Notes: generated by a model from the sequence alone, not told the origin. DNA of 64,000 nucleotides from Cellulomonas denverensis (GCF_012396125.1 NZ_JAAXOX010000004.1:248001-312000), one strand, 5' to 3'. Positions 1 through 9,335 are shown, counted from the first letter of the stretch. Made by a program: numbers and translations.

Positions 1-2
1 TC

Positions 3-746
3 GCCCAGCAGGTGTGGGCCGGCTACGGCGGCGCCCCAGTGCTGACCGGCGTCGACCTCACCCTCGCCCCCGGTGACACCATCGGCCTGATCGGCAGCTC
101 CGGCGCCGGCAAGTCCACCCTGATCCGGGTGCTGCTCGGGCTGAACAAGCCCACCCAGGGCCGCGCGACCTACGGCGGGCGCACCGTCTCCCGGCTGTCC
201 CGCAAGGAGAAGAAGCACTTCCGCACCACCGTGCGGGCCGTGCACCAGGAGGGCCTGTCCGGCGCCGACCCGCGGACGAGCGTGGAGCGGCTGCTGCTGA
301 ACACCCTCAACGACGCCCGCAAGGCGGGTCTGGCCACCGGTCAGCAGCCCGCGGACGTGCTGGCCACCGTCGGCATGGAACCGCGCTTCCTGGCCCGCAC
401 CCTGCAGTCGCTGTCCGGCGGCGAGCGGCAGCGGGTGGTGCTGGCCAACGCCCTGGCCACCCGGCCGGAGATCCTGATCCTGGACGAGCCCGCCACCGCC
501 CTGGACCCCGCGCTGCGCGACACCGTCACCGACCGGATCGCCGAGCTCACCGCGGCCGGGGTCGGCCTGCTGGTGGTCTCGCACGACCTGCGGATGGTCG
601 ACCGGCTGACCTCGGTCACCCACGTGCTGGCCGAGGGCCGGATCGTGGAGAGCGGGCCGGTGCGCCGGCTGATGACCGAGCCGCAGCACGAGGAGACCCG
701 GGCGCTGGCCGAGGCACTGCCGGAGGCGATCGGCGGGCTGCGCTAG
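3..746 (+). CDS. ABC transporter ATP-binding protein, peptide/nickel (DppF/NikE) type, 5' end outside window
   Basis: ATPase that would power import of peptides, nickel or similar solutes as the cytoplasmic partner of membrane permeases. Counting from the GTG at 12, Walker A GSSGAGKST is at residues 28-36, the signature LSGGE at 134-138 and Walker B ILILDEP at 154-160, followed by a switch histidine in VVSHD. The frame is open to the window edge (A-Q-Q before the GTG), and the usual first beta strand lies partly upstream. The GTG is therefore probably internal and the gene truncated. Its permeases and binding protein must lie to the left. The family call rests on the overall layout; the substrate is unknown. 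Confidence 0.85.
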   Translation, partial: AQQVWAGYGGAPVLTGVDLTLAPGDTIGLIGSSGAGKSTLIRVLLGLNKPTQGRATYGGRTVSRLSRKEKKHFRTTVRAVHQEGLSGADPRTSVERLLLNTLNDARKAGLATGQQPADVLATVGMEPRFLARTLQSLSGGERQRVVLANALATRPEILILDEPATALDPALRDTVTDRIAELTAAGVGLLVVSHDLRMVDRLTSVTHVLAEGRIVESGPVRRLMTEPQHEETRALAEALPEAIGGLR

Positions 747-805
747 CCGGTATCGGATGCGCGTCGGCTCTTGTCGCGCGTTGCGCAACGCGCTACGTTT
801 GCTCG

Positions 806-1084
806 GTGATCAAGTCGTTCCAGCACAAGGGGCTCCGGCTGTTCTTCGAGACGGGCTCCAAGGCCGGGGTCATCCCGGCGCATGCTGGGCGGCTACGGAT
901 GCAGCTCGCCGCGCTGAACACGGCGAGCCGGATCGAGGATATGGACCTGCCCGGCTATCGGCTGCACGAACTGAAAGGCGACCAGGCCGGACGGTGGTCC
1001 ATCACCGTGCAGGCGAACTGGCGGATGACGTTCGAGTTCGCCCAGGGCGACGCGTACGTCGTGAGCTACGAGGACTACCACTGA
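806..1084 (+). CDS. higB: HigB-type toxin of a type II toxin-antitoxin pair (RelE/ParE fold)
   Basis: A 92-residue protein of typical HigB length. HigB toxins are mRNA interferases acting on translating ribosomes. The sequence shows the family pattern: a charged N-terminal helix region, the LHELKGDQAGRWSI segment, the NWRMTFEF strand and a C-terminal Y-E-D-Y-H. It starts with GTG at 806 and its TGA overlaps the ATG of the next gene, so the toxin precedes the antitoxin as in other higBA operons. The promoter probably lies in the roughly 60 bases after the ABC gene. Family assignment is by pattern only. Confidence 0.88.
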   Translation: MIKSFQHKGLRLFFETGSKAGVIPAHAGRLRMQLAALNTASRIEDMDLPGYRLHELKGDQAGRWSITVQANWRMTFEFAQGDAYVVSYEDYH

Positions 1085-1395
1085 TGAGCGACGAGAACCT
1101 GACGGCCATGGCGAACCCGCCCCACCCGGGCGAGTTCATCGAGGCGACCTACCTGACGCCGCTGAACCTGAGCGCCCGCCAGCTCGCGGGCGCGCTCGGG
1201 GTGGCGCCCACCTCGGTGACGCGCGTGCTCGCCGGCACCGCACGGGTGACCCCGGAGATGGCGGTGCGACTGGAGAAGGTGCTGGGCCGCTCGGCGGAGT
1301 CGTGGCTGTCCATGCAGGACGCCTATGACCTCGCCCGGGCCCGCAGCGCCGGCACCGGCGCGGACCTGCGCCCCCTGCCGGACCTGGTGGCGTGA
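1084..1395 (+). CDS. higA: HigA-type antitoxin, XRE-family helix-turn-helix
   Basis: A 103-residue antitoxin that would bind HigB and repress the operon. The helix-turn-helix is in residues 30-65 (SARQLAGALGVAPTSVTRVL), followed by the conserved TPEMAVRLEKVLGRSAESWL segment of the HigA/VapI family. HPGEFI near residue 14 is also typical. The ATG at 1084 overlaps the toxin stop as TGATG. The reading frame is open further upstream, but coupling to higB and family length fix this start. Actinobacterial HigA proteins often autoregulate; no operator was pinned here. Confidence 0.88.
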   Translation: MSDENLTAMANPPHPGEFIEATYLTPLNLSARQLAGALGVAPTSVTRVLAGTARVTPEMAVRLEKVLGRSAESWLSMQDAYDLARARSAGTGADLRPLPDLVA

Positions 1396-1405
1396 TCCGA
1401 CCGGG

Positions 1406-3067
1406 TCAGCCGGCCAGCACCATCACCTCGTCCAGCCGGGCCGGGACTTCGCGCAGCTCGGCGTCCGGCAGCACGGCGCGCACCCGGTCCAGCGGGACCC
1501 CGGCGACCCGGAGCGCCCGGCCGTCCACCGCCACCGGCAACCCGGCGGCGGACAGCGTGCGCACCGTGCCGGACCAGTCCGCGGTGACCACCTGCACCGC
1601 GGGCACCCCGGCGGTCAGCGAGGCGGGGGTGCCCTGCCGGACCACCCGGCCGCGCGCCATCAGCACCACCTCGTCGCACTGCTCGGCCTCCTGCATGTAG
1701 TGCGTGGTGACCAGCACCGCGGCACCGGCCTCCGCGGCCGCCCGGACGCTGTCCCACAGCGCCGCCCGGGCCAGCGGGTCCACCCCGGAGGTCGGCTCGT
1801 CCAGCACCAGCAGTTCCGGGCCGTGGCCGAGCGCCGCGGCGAAGGCGGTCCGCCGCTGCACGCCCAGCCCCAGCCGCCCGACCAGCCGGTCGCGGACGTC
1901 CGCCAGCTCGGCGGGCACCACCGGCTCCGCACCGAACACCTCCGCCACGAAGCCCAGGTTCTCCGCCACGGTCAGGTCGGTGGCCAGCCCGAGGCCCTGC
2001 GGCACGTAGCCGATCCGGCGCCGCACCTGCCGGGTGACCGGACCGCCCAGCACCCGGATCTCGCCACCGTCCGGGGCGAGCAGGCCGAGCACGGTGCGGA
2101 TCAGGGTGGTCTTGCCGGCCCCGTTCGCGCCGAGCAGGCCGAGCACCTGGCCCGGGCGCAGGGTGAGCGAGACGTCATCCACCGCCCGCTGGTCGCCGAA
2201 GGCGGTGACCAGGTGGCGGACCTCGACGGCGGAGCCCTGCGACATGGTCCCGGGACCGCTCGGGGCGGGCTCGGCGGACGGACCCGTGGCCTCCGGGCCC
2301 CGGTGCTCCAGGGTCAGCCCGATCACGGTGTCCTCCAGGTCCGGCGCCTCCCCCGTGCCCGGTCCGCCGACCAGCTCGCGCCGCACCCGCCCGCGCCGCC
2401 AGCTCGGTCCGGTGGCCTCCCCCTCGACCGTGCGGATGCTGCCGTGCAGGGCGGTCCAGGCCCGACCCGGATCGCCGGTGTACAGCGCCGAGCCGCGGTC
2501 CAGCACCAGCACCTGCCCAGCCCGTTCCGCCTCGTCCAGATAGGTCGTGGTGAACAGGACCGTGGTGCCGTCGGCGGCGGCCTCGGTCATCATCCGCCAC
2601 AGCTCGGTGCGGCTGACCGGGTCGACACCGGTGGACGGTTCGTCCAGCACCACCAGCTCGGGGGCGTGCAGCAGCGCCAGGCAGAAGCCGAGTTTCTGCC
2701 GCATCCCGCCGGAGAGCTGCCGACCCAGGCGAGCGGTGAACCGGTCCAGGTCCGCACCGGCCAGCAGCCGCCGCACCCGGTCGTCGTCGGCACGCAGGCC
2801 GTGGGTGCGGGCCACCAGGTCGACGTTCTCCGCCACCGACAGATCGCCCCATACCCCGGAGCTGGACGGCATGAAGCCCAGTGCGTCCCGACCCGGCACC
2901 CGGACCGTCCCGGCGGCCGGCAGGTCCAGCCCGACCACCAGCCGGGCCAGCGAGGTCTTGCCGGCGCCGTCGCCCCCGACCACCGCGGTGACCGATCCGG
3001 CCGGCAGCTCCAGGTCCAGCGGATCGCCCCCCGGTCGCAGGGTGACGCCGGTCAGGGCCCAGCTCAT
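1406..3067 (-). CDS. Fused tandem ABC ATPase of a YbhF-like efflux transporter
   Basis: A 553-residue protein with two ABC ATPase domains in one chain, the arrangement of YbhF-type drug or ion exporters. Domain 1 has Walker A GGDGAGKTS (31-39), signature LSGG (118-121) and LDEPSTGVDP (141-150). Domain 2 has Walker A GANGAGKTT (313-321) and LDEPTSGVD near 422. The second signature is degenerate: LGLGVQRR stands where LSGGMRRR is expected, so one composite ATP site may be weak. ATG 3067 overlaps the TGA of the permease gene (ATGA), so the two are translationally coupled. The frame stays open upstream, but that part is antisense-like and inside the permease gene. Confidence 0.88.
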   Translation of the reverse strand: MSWALTGVTLRPGGDPLDLELPAGSVTAVVGGDGAGKTSLARLVVGLDLPAAGTVRVPGRDALGFMPSSSGVWGDLSVAENVDLVARTHGLRADDDRVRRLLAGADLDRFTARLGRQLSGGMRQKLGFCLALLHAPELVVLDEPSTGVDPVSRTELWRMMTEAAADGTTVLFTTTYLDEAERAGQVLVLDRGSALYTGDPGRAWTALHGSIRTVEGEATGPSWRRGRVRRELVGGPGTGEAPDLEDTVIGLTLEHRGPEATGPSAEPAPSGPGTMSQGSAVEVRHLVTAFGDQRAVDDVSLTLRPGQVLGLLGANGAGKTTLIRTVLGLLAPDGGEIRVLGGPVTRQVRRRIGYVPQGLGLATDLTVAENLGFVAEVFGAEPVVPAELADVRDRLVGRLGLGVQRRTAFAAALGHGPELLVLDEPTSGVDPLARAALWDSVRAAAEAGAAVLVTTHYMQEAEQCDEVVLMARGRVVRQGTPASLTAGVPAVQVVTADWSGTVRTLSAAGLPVAVDGRALRVAGVPLDRVRAVLPDAELREVPARLDEVMVLAG

Positions 3068-4092
3068 CGGGCCACCGCCCGGCGCGGGGTGATCGAGGCC
3101 CGGAACCGCCAGACCGCGAGCCCGAACACCGCCACCGCCATCCCGGCGAGCACCACCAGCGGCAGCCACAGCGAGTCGATCCCGGCCCCGCGCACCATCA
3201 CGCCCTGGGCCAGCTCGATGAAGTAGGTCAGCGGCAGGCAGTAGCCGATCCAGCGCACCCCGCCCGGCATCGCGTCCAGCGGGAACAGCATCCCGGACAG
3301 CAGGATCTGCGGCAGCAGCACCAGGATCGCGGTCTGGATCGCCTGCCCTGCGTTCTGCGACACGGTCGAGATCAGCACGCCGATCCCGAGCACCAGGAAC
3401 AGGAAGATCGCCCCGGCCAGTACGAACAGCCACACACTGCCCCGGAACGGCACCCCGAACAGTGCCCGGCCGACCACGGTGATCAGCACCATGTCCAGCG
3501 CGGCCAGCAGGAAGTAGGGCGCGATCTTGCCGACGATCACGTCCACCGGCCGCAGCGGCATCACCGCCAGCTGTTCCAGCGTCCCGGCGGCGCGCTCCTT
3601 GACCATCCCGATGCTGGTGATGATCGTGCCGATGAAGGTGAGGATCAGGCCGATCAGCGCCGGGACCATCACCCAGGAGGTGTCCAGGTCCGGGTTGAAC
3701 AGCACCTCGCCCTGGACCCGGTCGCCGAGCTGGGCCACCAGCACCTTCGCGCTCTGCGCGGCGAAGATGTTGCTGCCGTCGATCAGCACCTCGGGCACCT
3801 CGCCGCCGGTGACCACCGCGATGTCGGCCCGGTTGGCGGCCAGGTCGGCGACGGCGTCGGCCCGGTCGGCATCGGGGCGGACGTCGTCGATCCGGAGCAG
3901 GTCCTGGCCGGCCAGCATGGTCGAGGCCTGCTCGGCCTGCGGTCCGACCACCAGGGTGTCCAGGTGGTCGACCGTGAAGTTGGCGGCGTAGCCGAAGATC
4001 GTCAGCAGCAGCAGCGGCAGCACGACCAGCATCGCCACGGTCCTGCGGTCACGCCGCAGCTCGCGGAACTCCTTGAGGATCATCGCTCGCAT
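3064..4092 (-). CDS. ABC-2 type permease, YbhS/YbhR-like
   Basis: A 342-residue membrane permease. It has the ABC2_membrane_3 layout: one N-terminal membrane segment (about 20-40), a roughly 130-residue extracytoplasmic loop, then five hydrophobic segments from about 145 to 330. VKERAAGTLEQLAVMPLRP is the characteristic coupling helix motif of this family. It is the first gene after the divergent promoter region shared with the TetR gene, and it would work with the fused ATPase just downstream. Only one permease gene is present, so a homodimer is expected. An ATG at residue 4 is an alternative start. Confidence 0.88.
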   Translation of the reverse strand: MRAMILKEFRELRRDRRTVAMLVVLPLLLLTIFGYAANFTVDHLDTLVVGPQAEQASTMLAGQDLLRIDDVRPDADRADAVADLAANRADIAVVTGGEVPEVLIDGSNIFAAQSAKVLVAQLGDRVQGEVLFNPDLDTSWVMVPALIGLILTFIGTIITSIGMVKERAAGTLEQLAVMPLRPVDVIVGKIAPYFLLAALDMVLITVVGRALFGVPFRGSVWLFVLAGAIFLFLVLGIGVLISTVSQNAGQAIQTAILVLLPQILLSGMLFPLDAMPGGVRWIGYCLPLTYFIELAQGVMVRGAGIDSLWLPLVVLAGMAVAVFGLAVWRFRASITPRRAVAR

Positions 4093-4110
4093 GGCCCGAC
4101 CCTACACCCG

Positions 4111-4127
4111 AACCGGAACTTCCGGTT
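4111..4127. promoter_or_regulatory. Palindromic operator between the ABC exporter and the TetR gene
   Basis: A perfect 17-bp palindrome, AACCGGAA-C-TTCCGGTT, lies in the 63-bp gap between the two divergent starts and is followed directly by a further CCGGTT. Size, symmetry and place fit a TetR-family operator controlling both directions. Binding by the adjacent regulator is inferred. Confidence 0.75.
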
Positions 4128-4155
4128 CCGGTTAATCTCCCGTAACCTGGCCGGC

Positions 4156-4782
4156 GTGAGAGCAGACGCCGCGCGCAACCGGCAGGCCGTGCTGGACGCC
4201 GCCCGCGGTCTGTTCACCCGGGACGGGCTGGACACCTCGATGGAGGCGGTCGCCCGGGCCGCCGGGGTGGGCGTCGGCACCGTCTACCGGCACTTCCCCG
4301 ACCGCGGTGCCCTGGTCCGCGCGGTGATCGCCGACCGGATCGCCCGGGTCGGCGAGCTGGTGGCGCAGGCCCGGGCCCGGATGGACGACGACCCGGCCGC
4401 CGCCTGGTGGGACCTGTTCGACGGCATCGTCGACTCCGGGCTACCGCTGCTGGTCCCGCTGCTGGTCCCCCGGTCCGCGGACGAGGAGGTCTTCCCGGAC
4501 GAGCTGCTCGCCGCCCGGGCCGCCACCGCCGCCGCCGCCGAGCAGGTGCTGCGCGCCGCCCAGGAGCACGGCGTGGTCCGCCCCGACCTGGGCGCCGCGG
4601 AGATCATGCTGCTGCTCGCCGGGGCACTGCGCCGGATGCCGGGCCTGCCGCCGGCGATCGAGGACATCCTGCTTGCCCGCCGGCTGCCCCTGGTCCGCGC
4701 CGCCCTGCGACCCGACGGCACCACCCTGCCCGGCGACCGGCTCCCGTTGCCGATGGTGCTGGACGCGCTCGGGCGGCCCTAG
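4156..4782 (+). CDS. TetR-family transcriptional repressor
   Basis: A 208-residue regulator. The N-terminal HTH (about residues 5-50) contains FTRDGLDTSMEAVARAAGVGVGTVYRHFPDR, closely matching the TetR consensus. The C-terminal helical ligand domain is of the alanine/leucine-rich type. GTG 4156 is chosen because it follows the palindromic operator and gives a normal N-terminus; the longer upstream frame runs through the operator and the exporter's start. It is divergent from the ABC-2 exporter, so it very likely represses that exporter and is relieved by a transported compound. Confidence 0.9.
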   Translation: MRADAARNRQAVLDAARGLFTRDGLDTSMEAVARAAGVGVGTVYRHFPDRGALVRAVIADRIARVGELVAQARARMDDDPAAAWWDLFDGIVDSGLPLLVPLLVPRSADEEVFPDELLAARAATAAAAEQVLRAAQEHGVVRPDLGAAEIMLLLAGALRRMPGLPPAIEDILLARRLPLVRAALRPDGTTLPGDRLPLPMVLDALGRP

Positions 4783-4795
4783 GCCCCGCCCGGCC

Positions 4796-5830
4796 TCAGC
4801 CCAGCGCCGGCGTCGAGTCCCGCACGATCAGTTCCCCGTCCAGCACCACCGTCCGGCCGGCCTCCCCGGCCAGCGCCAGCTCGACCGCCTCCCGCCCGGC
4901 CTCCACCAGCGGCAACCGGACCGTGGTCAGCGACGGGGTCACCTCGGCCGCACCGGGACCGTCGTCGAAGCCGGCCAGCGCCACGTCCTCGGGTACCCGC
5001 ATCCCGGCGTCCCGCAGCGCCACCATCGCCCCGAACGCCGCCTGGTCCGCGATGGCGAACACCAGCGGCACCCCGGCACCCCGGTCGGCCAGCACCCCGG
5101 CGGCGATCAGCTCGGCCATCGCCCGCTGTCCGGCCTCCCGGGTCACCCGCGGCAGCCGGTGCACCAGCGGCGGTTCGGCGCCCAGCATCCGCAGCGTCGA
5201 CTGGAACCCGTTCAGCCGGTCCGTGCCGTGCCCCGGCACATCCGGCGCCGCCAGCACCACGAACCGCCGGTACCCCCGGTCGTGCAGCTCGCGGGCCAGC
5301 CGGGAGGCGCTGCGGTGATCGGCGACGTCCACCCCGCTGGTGCCGGGCATACTCGCCCCGATCAGCGCCGCACTGCCCCCGGCGTCCAGGTACGACTCCA
5401 GCGACCGCATCGCGGCCAGATCCGCCTCGCCGTTGCCGGTGGGCCCGCCGACCAGCACCATCGCCCGCACCCGCTGCCGGGCCAGCGCGTCGATCACGCT
5501 TGCCTCCCGGCCCGGCACCTCCCGGGTGCTGGCCAGGGTCACGCTCAGGCCCGCGTCGTCCGCCGCACCGGTCACCCCGGCGGTCACCGCGCCGAACATC
5601 GGGTCGGTGACATCCCGCACCACCAGCCCGATCGCATTCGTGCGGCCCCGGGCCATCGCCTGCGCCACCCCGTCCGGTGCGTACCGCAGCTTCTCGGCCG
5701 CCGCGTGCACCCGGCGGGCCAGCTCCGGTCCGACGGTGCGGGTGGCACTGCCGTTGAGCGCGCGGGAGGCGGTCGCCAACGAGACACCGGCCTCCCGTGC
5801 CACGTCGCTGAGGGTCACCGGGCGCGTCAT
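4796..5830 (-). CDS. LacI-family transcriptional regulator
   Basis: A 344-residue regulator. The LacI headpiece is at residues 5-55 (TLSDVAREAGVSLATASRALN, then the hinge LRYAPDGVAQAMARG). It is followed by a periplasmic-binding-protein-like effector domain with IGLVVRDVTDPMFG and, near the C-terminus, AGFDDGPGAAEVTPSLTTVRLP. It converges with the TetR gene (13-bp gap) and has no sugar gene next to it in this window, so its target is unknown. Its own promoter should lie in 5831-5940. Confidence 0.92.
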   Translation of the reverse strand: MTRPVTLSDVAREAGVSLATASRALNGSATRTVGPELARRVHAAAEKLRYAPDGVAQAMARGRTNAIGLVVRDVTDPMFGAVTAGVTGAADDAGLSVTLASTREVPGREASVIDALARQRVRAMVLVGGPTGNGEADLAAMRSLESYLDAGGSAALIGASMPGTSGVDVADHRSASRLARELHDRGYRRFVVLAAPDVPGHGTDRLNGFQSTLRMLGAEPPLVHRLPRVTREAGQRAMAELIAAGVLADRGAGVPLVFAIADQAAFGAMVALRDAGMRVPEDVALAGFDDGPGAAEVTPSLTTVRLPLVEAGREAVELALAGEAGRTVVLDGELIVRDSTPALG

Positions 5831-5944
5831 ACCCCCGACGGTAGGCGCTCGTGGCCCCGGGGCGACAGCACCACCGGGGGTGTCAGCACCCGGATGAGTC
5901 GCCAGTCACATCAGTAGCACCGGCCTGGCCGGGCACTGAACACA

Positions 5945-5981
5945 CCGGAGGCCGGGACGCGGCGTGCGTCCCGGCCTCCGG
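5945..5981 (-). terminator. Hairpin terminator after clpC
   Basis: Two 16-base arms (CCGGAGGCCGGGACGC at 5945-5960 and its complement at 5966-5981) enclose a 5-base loop, 20 bases after the clpC stop. The minus-strand bases after the stem (TGTGTTCAGT) are only moderately U-rich, as is common in GC-rich actinobacteria. Confidence 0.75.
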
Positions 5982-6001
5982 CGCTGTCGTGCTGGTCGTG
6001 C

Positions 6002-8584
6002 TCAAGCGGGCATCAGCCCGGTGCCACCGTCGCCCGAGGAGGCGATCGGCGGGGCCGGCGGCACGTCGGTGCCGGAGGCCGGGTTGCCCGAGGAGCTCGC
6101 GCCCACCGACACCGGCTCCTTGGCCCGCGGGCCACGGTCGTCGCCGCGGAAGGTGAACTCGCCGAGCAGGCCCTCGCCCTCGGCGTCCACGATCACCTGC
6201 TGGCCCGAGTGCAGCTCGCCGAACAGGATCTTCTCGGACAGCACGTCCTCGATCTCCCGCTGCAGCGCGCGGCGCAGCGGCCGGGCGCCGAGCACCGGGT
6301 CGTAGCCCTTCTCGCTCAGCAGCTTCTTGGCCGCCTCGGTCAGCTCGATGCCCATGTCCTTGTCCCGCAGGCGGGCGTCCAGCTTCGCGACCATCAGGTC
6401 GACGATCTGGAAGATCTCCTCCTGGGACAGCTGCGGGAAGACCACCACGTCGTCGACGCGGTTCAGGAACTCCGGGCGGAAGTGGGTCTTCAGCTCGTCG
6501 TTCACCTTCGCCTTCATCCGCTCGTAGGACGTCGACAGGTCGCCACCGGCCTGGAAACCGGTCTGCACGCCCTTGGCGATGTCCCGGGTCCCGAGGTTGG
6601 TGGTCATGATGATCACGGTGTTCTTGAAGTCGACCACCCGGCCCTGGGAGTCGGTCAGGCGACCGTCCTCCAGGATCTGCAGCAGCGAGTTGAAGATGTC
6701 CGGGTGTGCCTTCTCGACCTCGTCGAACAGCACCACCGAGAACGGCCGGCGACGGACCTTCTCGGTCAGCTGGCCACCCTCGTCGTAACCGACGTACCCG
6801 GGCGGGGAACCGAACAGCCGGGACACGGTGTGCTTCTCCGAGAACTCGGACATGTCGAGCTGGATCAGCGCGTCCTCGTCCCCGAACAGGAACTCGGCCA
6901 GCGCCTTGGCCAGCTCGGTCTTCCCGACACCGGTCGGCCCGGCGAAGATGAACGACCCACCCGGCCGCTTCGGGTCCTTCAGGCCCGCACGGGTCCGGCG
7001 GATCGCCTGCGACAGCGCCTTGATCGCGGCGTTCTGCCCGACCACGCGCTTGTGCAACTCGTCCTCCATCTTGAGCAGCCGGCTGGACTCCTCCTCGGTC
7101 AGCTTGAACACCGGGATCCCGGTGGCCAGCGCCAGGACCTCGGCGATCAGCTCCTCGTCCACCTCGGCCACGGCGTCCAGGTCACCGGACTTCCAGGCCT
7201 TCTCCTTCTCCTGGCGCTTGAGCCCGAGCTGCTTCTCCTCGTCGCGCAGCCGCGCGGCCTTCTCGAAGTCCTGCTCGTCGATCGCCGACTCCTTGTCGCG
7301 GCGGGTCTCGGCGATCTGCTCGTCGAGCTCGCGCAGCTCCGGCGGGGCGGTCATCCGGCGGATCCGCAGCCGGGCACCGGCCTCGTCCACCAGGTCGATC
7401 GCCTTGTCCGGCAGGAACCGGTCGTTCACGTAGCGGTCGGCCAGGGTCGCGGCCGCCACCAGGGCACCGTCGGTGATCGACACCCGGTGGTGCGCCTCGT
7501 ACCGGTCGCGCAGGCCCTTGAGGATCTCGATCGCGTGCGCCAGCGACGGCTCGGCGACCTGGATCGGCTGGAACCGGCGCTCCAGCGCGGCGTCCTTCTC
7601 GATGTACTTGCGGTACTCGTCCAGCGTGGTCGCACCGATGGTCTGCAGCTCACCGCGGGCCAGCATCGGCTTGAGGATGCTGGCGGCGTCGATCGCGCCC
7701 TCGGCGGCACCCGCACCCACCAGGGTGTGGATCTCGTCGATGAACAGGATGATGTCGCCGCGGGTGCGGATCTCCTTGAGCACCTTCTTCAGGCGCTCCT
7801 CGAAGTCACCGCGGTACCGGGACCCGGCCACCAGGGCGCCCAGGTCCAGCGTGTACAGCTGCTTGTCCTTCAGCGTCTCCGGCACGTCGCCCCGGACGAT
7901 GTCCTGGGCCAGGCCCTCGACCACGGCCGTCTTGCCGACACCGGGCTCACCGATCAGCACCGGGTTGTTCTTGGTGCGGCGGGACAGCACCTGCATGACC
8001 CGCTCGATCTCCTTCTCGCGCCCGATCACCGGGTCGAGCTTGCCCTCACGGGCGGCCTGGGTCAGATTGCGGCCGAACTGGTCCAGCACCGCCGACCCGG
8101 ACGGCTGCCCCTCCTGCGGGCCGCCGGCCGACACCGGCTCCTTGCCCTGGTAACCGGACAGCAGCTGGATGACCTGCTGGCGCACCCGGTTCAGGTCGGC
8201 GCCGAGCTTGGTCAGCACCTGGGCGGCGACGCCCTCACCCTCGCGGATCAGGCCGAGCAGGATGTGCTCGGTGCCGATGTAGTTGTGGCCGAGCTGCAGG
8301 GCCTCGCGCAGCGACAGCTCCAGCACCTTCTTGGCGCGGGGCGTGAACGGGATGTGCCCGCTCGGCGCCTGCTGGCCCTCGCCGATGATCTCCTGCACCT
8401 GCGCGCGCACGGCGTCCAGCGAGATGTTGAGGGACTCCAGCGCCTTGGCTGCGACGCCCTCCCCCTCGTGGATCAGGCCCAGGAGGATGTGCTCGGTCCC
8501 GATGTAGTTGTGGTTGAGCATCCGCGCCTCTTCCTGGGCGAGGACGACCACCCGACGGGCACGGTCGGTGAATCTCTCGAACAT
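6002..8584 (-). CDS. clpC: ClpC, AAA+ unfoldase of the Clp protease
   Basis: An 860-residue class I Clp ATPase. ClpC unfolds substrates and feeds them to ClpP. Two Clp_N repeats (about 1-140, each with the [14 protein letters not shown] motif) are followed by AAA-1 (Walker [10 protein letters not shown] near 215), a middle region with a UVR-like segment ([17 protein letters not shown], about 425) and AAA-2 (Walker [10 protein letters not shown] near 555). The C-terminal Clp D2-small domain comes next, then a Ser/Pro/Gly-rich tail. ATG 8584 is preferred over GTG 8590 because GAGGAG sits 5 bases upstream and the protein then starts [11 protein letters not shown] like other ClpC. The gene is monocistronic here, with a ClgR-like box upstream. 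Confidence 0.97.
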   Translation of the reverse strand: MFERFTDRARRVVVLAQEEARMLNHNYIGTEHILLGLIHEGEGVAAKALESLNISLDAVRAQVQEIIGEGQQAPSGHIPFTPRAKKVLELSLREALQLGHNYIGTEHILLGLIREGEGVAAQVLTKLGADLNRVRQQVIQLLSGYQGKEPVSAGGPQEGQPSGSAVLDQFGRNLTQAAREGKLDPVIGREKEIERVMQVLSRRTKNNPVLIGEPGVGKTAVVEGLAQDIVRGDVPETLKDKQLYTLDLGALVAGSRYRGDFEERLKKVLKEIRTRGDIILFIDEIHTLVGAGAAEGAIDAASILKPMLARGELQTIGATTLDEYRKYIEKDAALERRFQPIQVAEPSLAHAIEILKGLRDRYEAHHRVSITDGALVAAATLADRYVNDRFLPDKAIDLVDEAGARLRIRRMTAPPELRELDEQIAETRRDKESAIDEQDFEKAARLRDEEKQLGLKRQEKEKAWKSGDLDAVAEVDEELIAEVLALATGIPVFKLTEEESSRLLKMEDELHKRVVGQNAAIKALSQAIRRTRAGLKDPKRPGGSFIFAGPTGVGKTELAKALAEFLFGDEDALIQLDMSEFSEKHTVSRLFGSPPGYVGYDEGGQLTEKVRRRPFSVVLFDEVEKAHPDIFNSLLQILEDGRLTDSQGRVVDFKNTVIIMTTNLGTRDIAKGVQTGFQAGGDLSTSYERMKAKVNDELKTHFRPEFLNRVDDVVVFPQLSQEEIFQIVDLMVAKLDARLRDKDMGIELTEAAKKLLSEKGYDPVLGARPLRRALQREIEDVLSEKILFGELHSGQQVIVDAEGEGLLGEFTFRGDDRGPRAKEPVSVGASSSGNPASGTDVPPAPPIASSGDGGTGLMPA

Positions 8585-8693
8585 GTGCACTCCTCACGAG
8601 CGGCGTCCCCGGAGGCCGGACAGGTCCTGGCCGGACACACCGAGGGCTGGCGTTGTTCGATGCTAACGGCGGGGGTGGGGCTGGGCGTCCCGT

Positions 8694-8707
8694 GTTCGCC
8701 GCTGGCG
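8694..8707. promoter_or_regulatory. ClgR-like activator box upstream of clpC
   Basis: GTTCGC-CGCTG-GCG fits the GTTCGC-N5-GCG element described for the actinobacterial Clp regulator ClgR. A minus-strand -10-like TAGCAT lies at 8665-8660, which would put the box about 45 bases upstream of the start of transcription, a normal place for an activator. The role is inferred from the known regulon. Confidence 0.55.
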
Positions 8708-8731
8708 TGACGACCCCCGCCCCCGCCCCAC

Positions 8732-9226
8732 CTACCGCCCGTCCCGCTTCGCCTGCCGCCGCGCCCCCTGCGCCAGGCTGTCCGCGTCCCGCTTCACCCC
8801 ACCGGTGGTCTTCACGTGCTCCCGCACCCGCCCGGTGTCCACCTCGTCCGACGGCTCGGCCCCCACGTGCGGCCCGGGCGACCGTCCGGCGCGGGCCTGG
8901 GCGATCCGCTCGTCGCGCAGGTCCTCGGCGGCCTGGTGGGCGACCTCGGCGAGCCGGGCGGAGACGACCGACAGGGCCTCCTCGAAGGCGGCGAGCCGGA
9001 TCCGGTGTTTCTCGTTCAGGGGGGCGGACTCGCCGCGGGCGCCGATCTCGTCGATCTGGTCGGCGGCGGTGCGGCGGTAGATCGAGATCTTCTTGTTGCG
9101 GGCCTTGCGGATCCGGCGGTGCAGGTTGAGCAGCTCGTCCTCGTCGAGCTCGGCCATCCGGTCGGGTTCGACCTCGCGGATCAGGTCCATCTCGCGGCGC
9201 TTGAGCACCCACAGGTAGTCGTCCAT
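8732..9226 (-). CDS. Conserved actinobacterial protein of unknown function
   Basis: A 164-residue soluble, highly charged, mostly helical protein with no signal peptide or membrane segment. It opens MDDYLWVLKRREMDLIREVEPDRM, and residues about 30-110 look like a coiled or helical bundle rich in Arg, Glu and Ala. The C-terminal third is low-complexity and polar. GGAGG lies 4-5 bases before the ATG. It lies between clpC and the HPr gene on the same strand but is separated from HPr by a strong terminator, so it is probably transcribed from 9227-9294. I do not recognise a function. Confidence 0.7.
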   Translation of the reverse strand: MDDYLWVLKRREMDLIREVEPDRMAELDEDELLNLHRRIRKARNKKISIYRRTAADQIDEIGARGESAPLNEKHRIRLAAFEEALSVVSARLAEVAHQAAEDLRDERIAQARAGRSPGPHVGAEPSDEVDTGRVREHVKTTGGVKRDADSLAQGARRQAKRDGR

Positions 9227-9294
9227 GGCACCTCCATGTGCGGACCGGCGGGCCTCGTTGCCCGCGGTGTGTCCGCGTCAGGGTGTCAGGCGGT

Positions 9295-9331
9295 CGCGCT
9301 CCCAGGGGAATGGGTTTCCCCTGGGAGCGCG
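9295..9331 (-). terminator. Hairpin terminator after the HPr gene
   Basis: A perfect 16-bp stem (CGCGCTCCCAGGGGAA at 9295-9310 with its complement at 9316-9331) and a 5-base loop begin right after the HPr stop codon on the minus strand. It separates HPr from the unknown gene downstream. Confidence 0.8.
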
Positions 9332-9335
9332 ATGG

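Noticed and set aside
6209..8710. A long plus-strand frame across clpC
   Set aside because: Antisense shadow of the unmistakable ClpC coding region.
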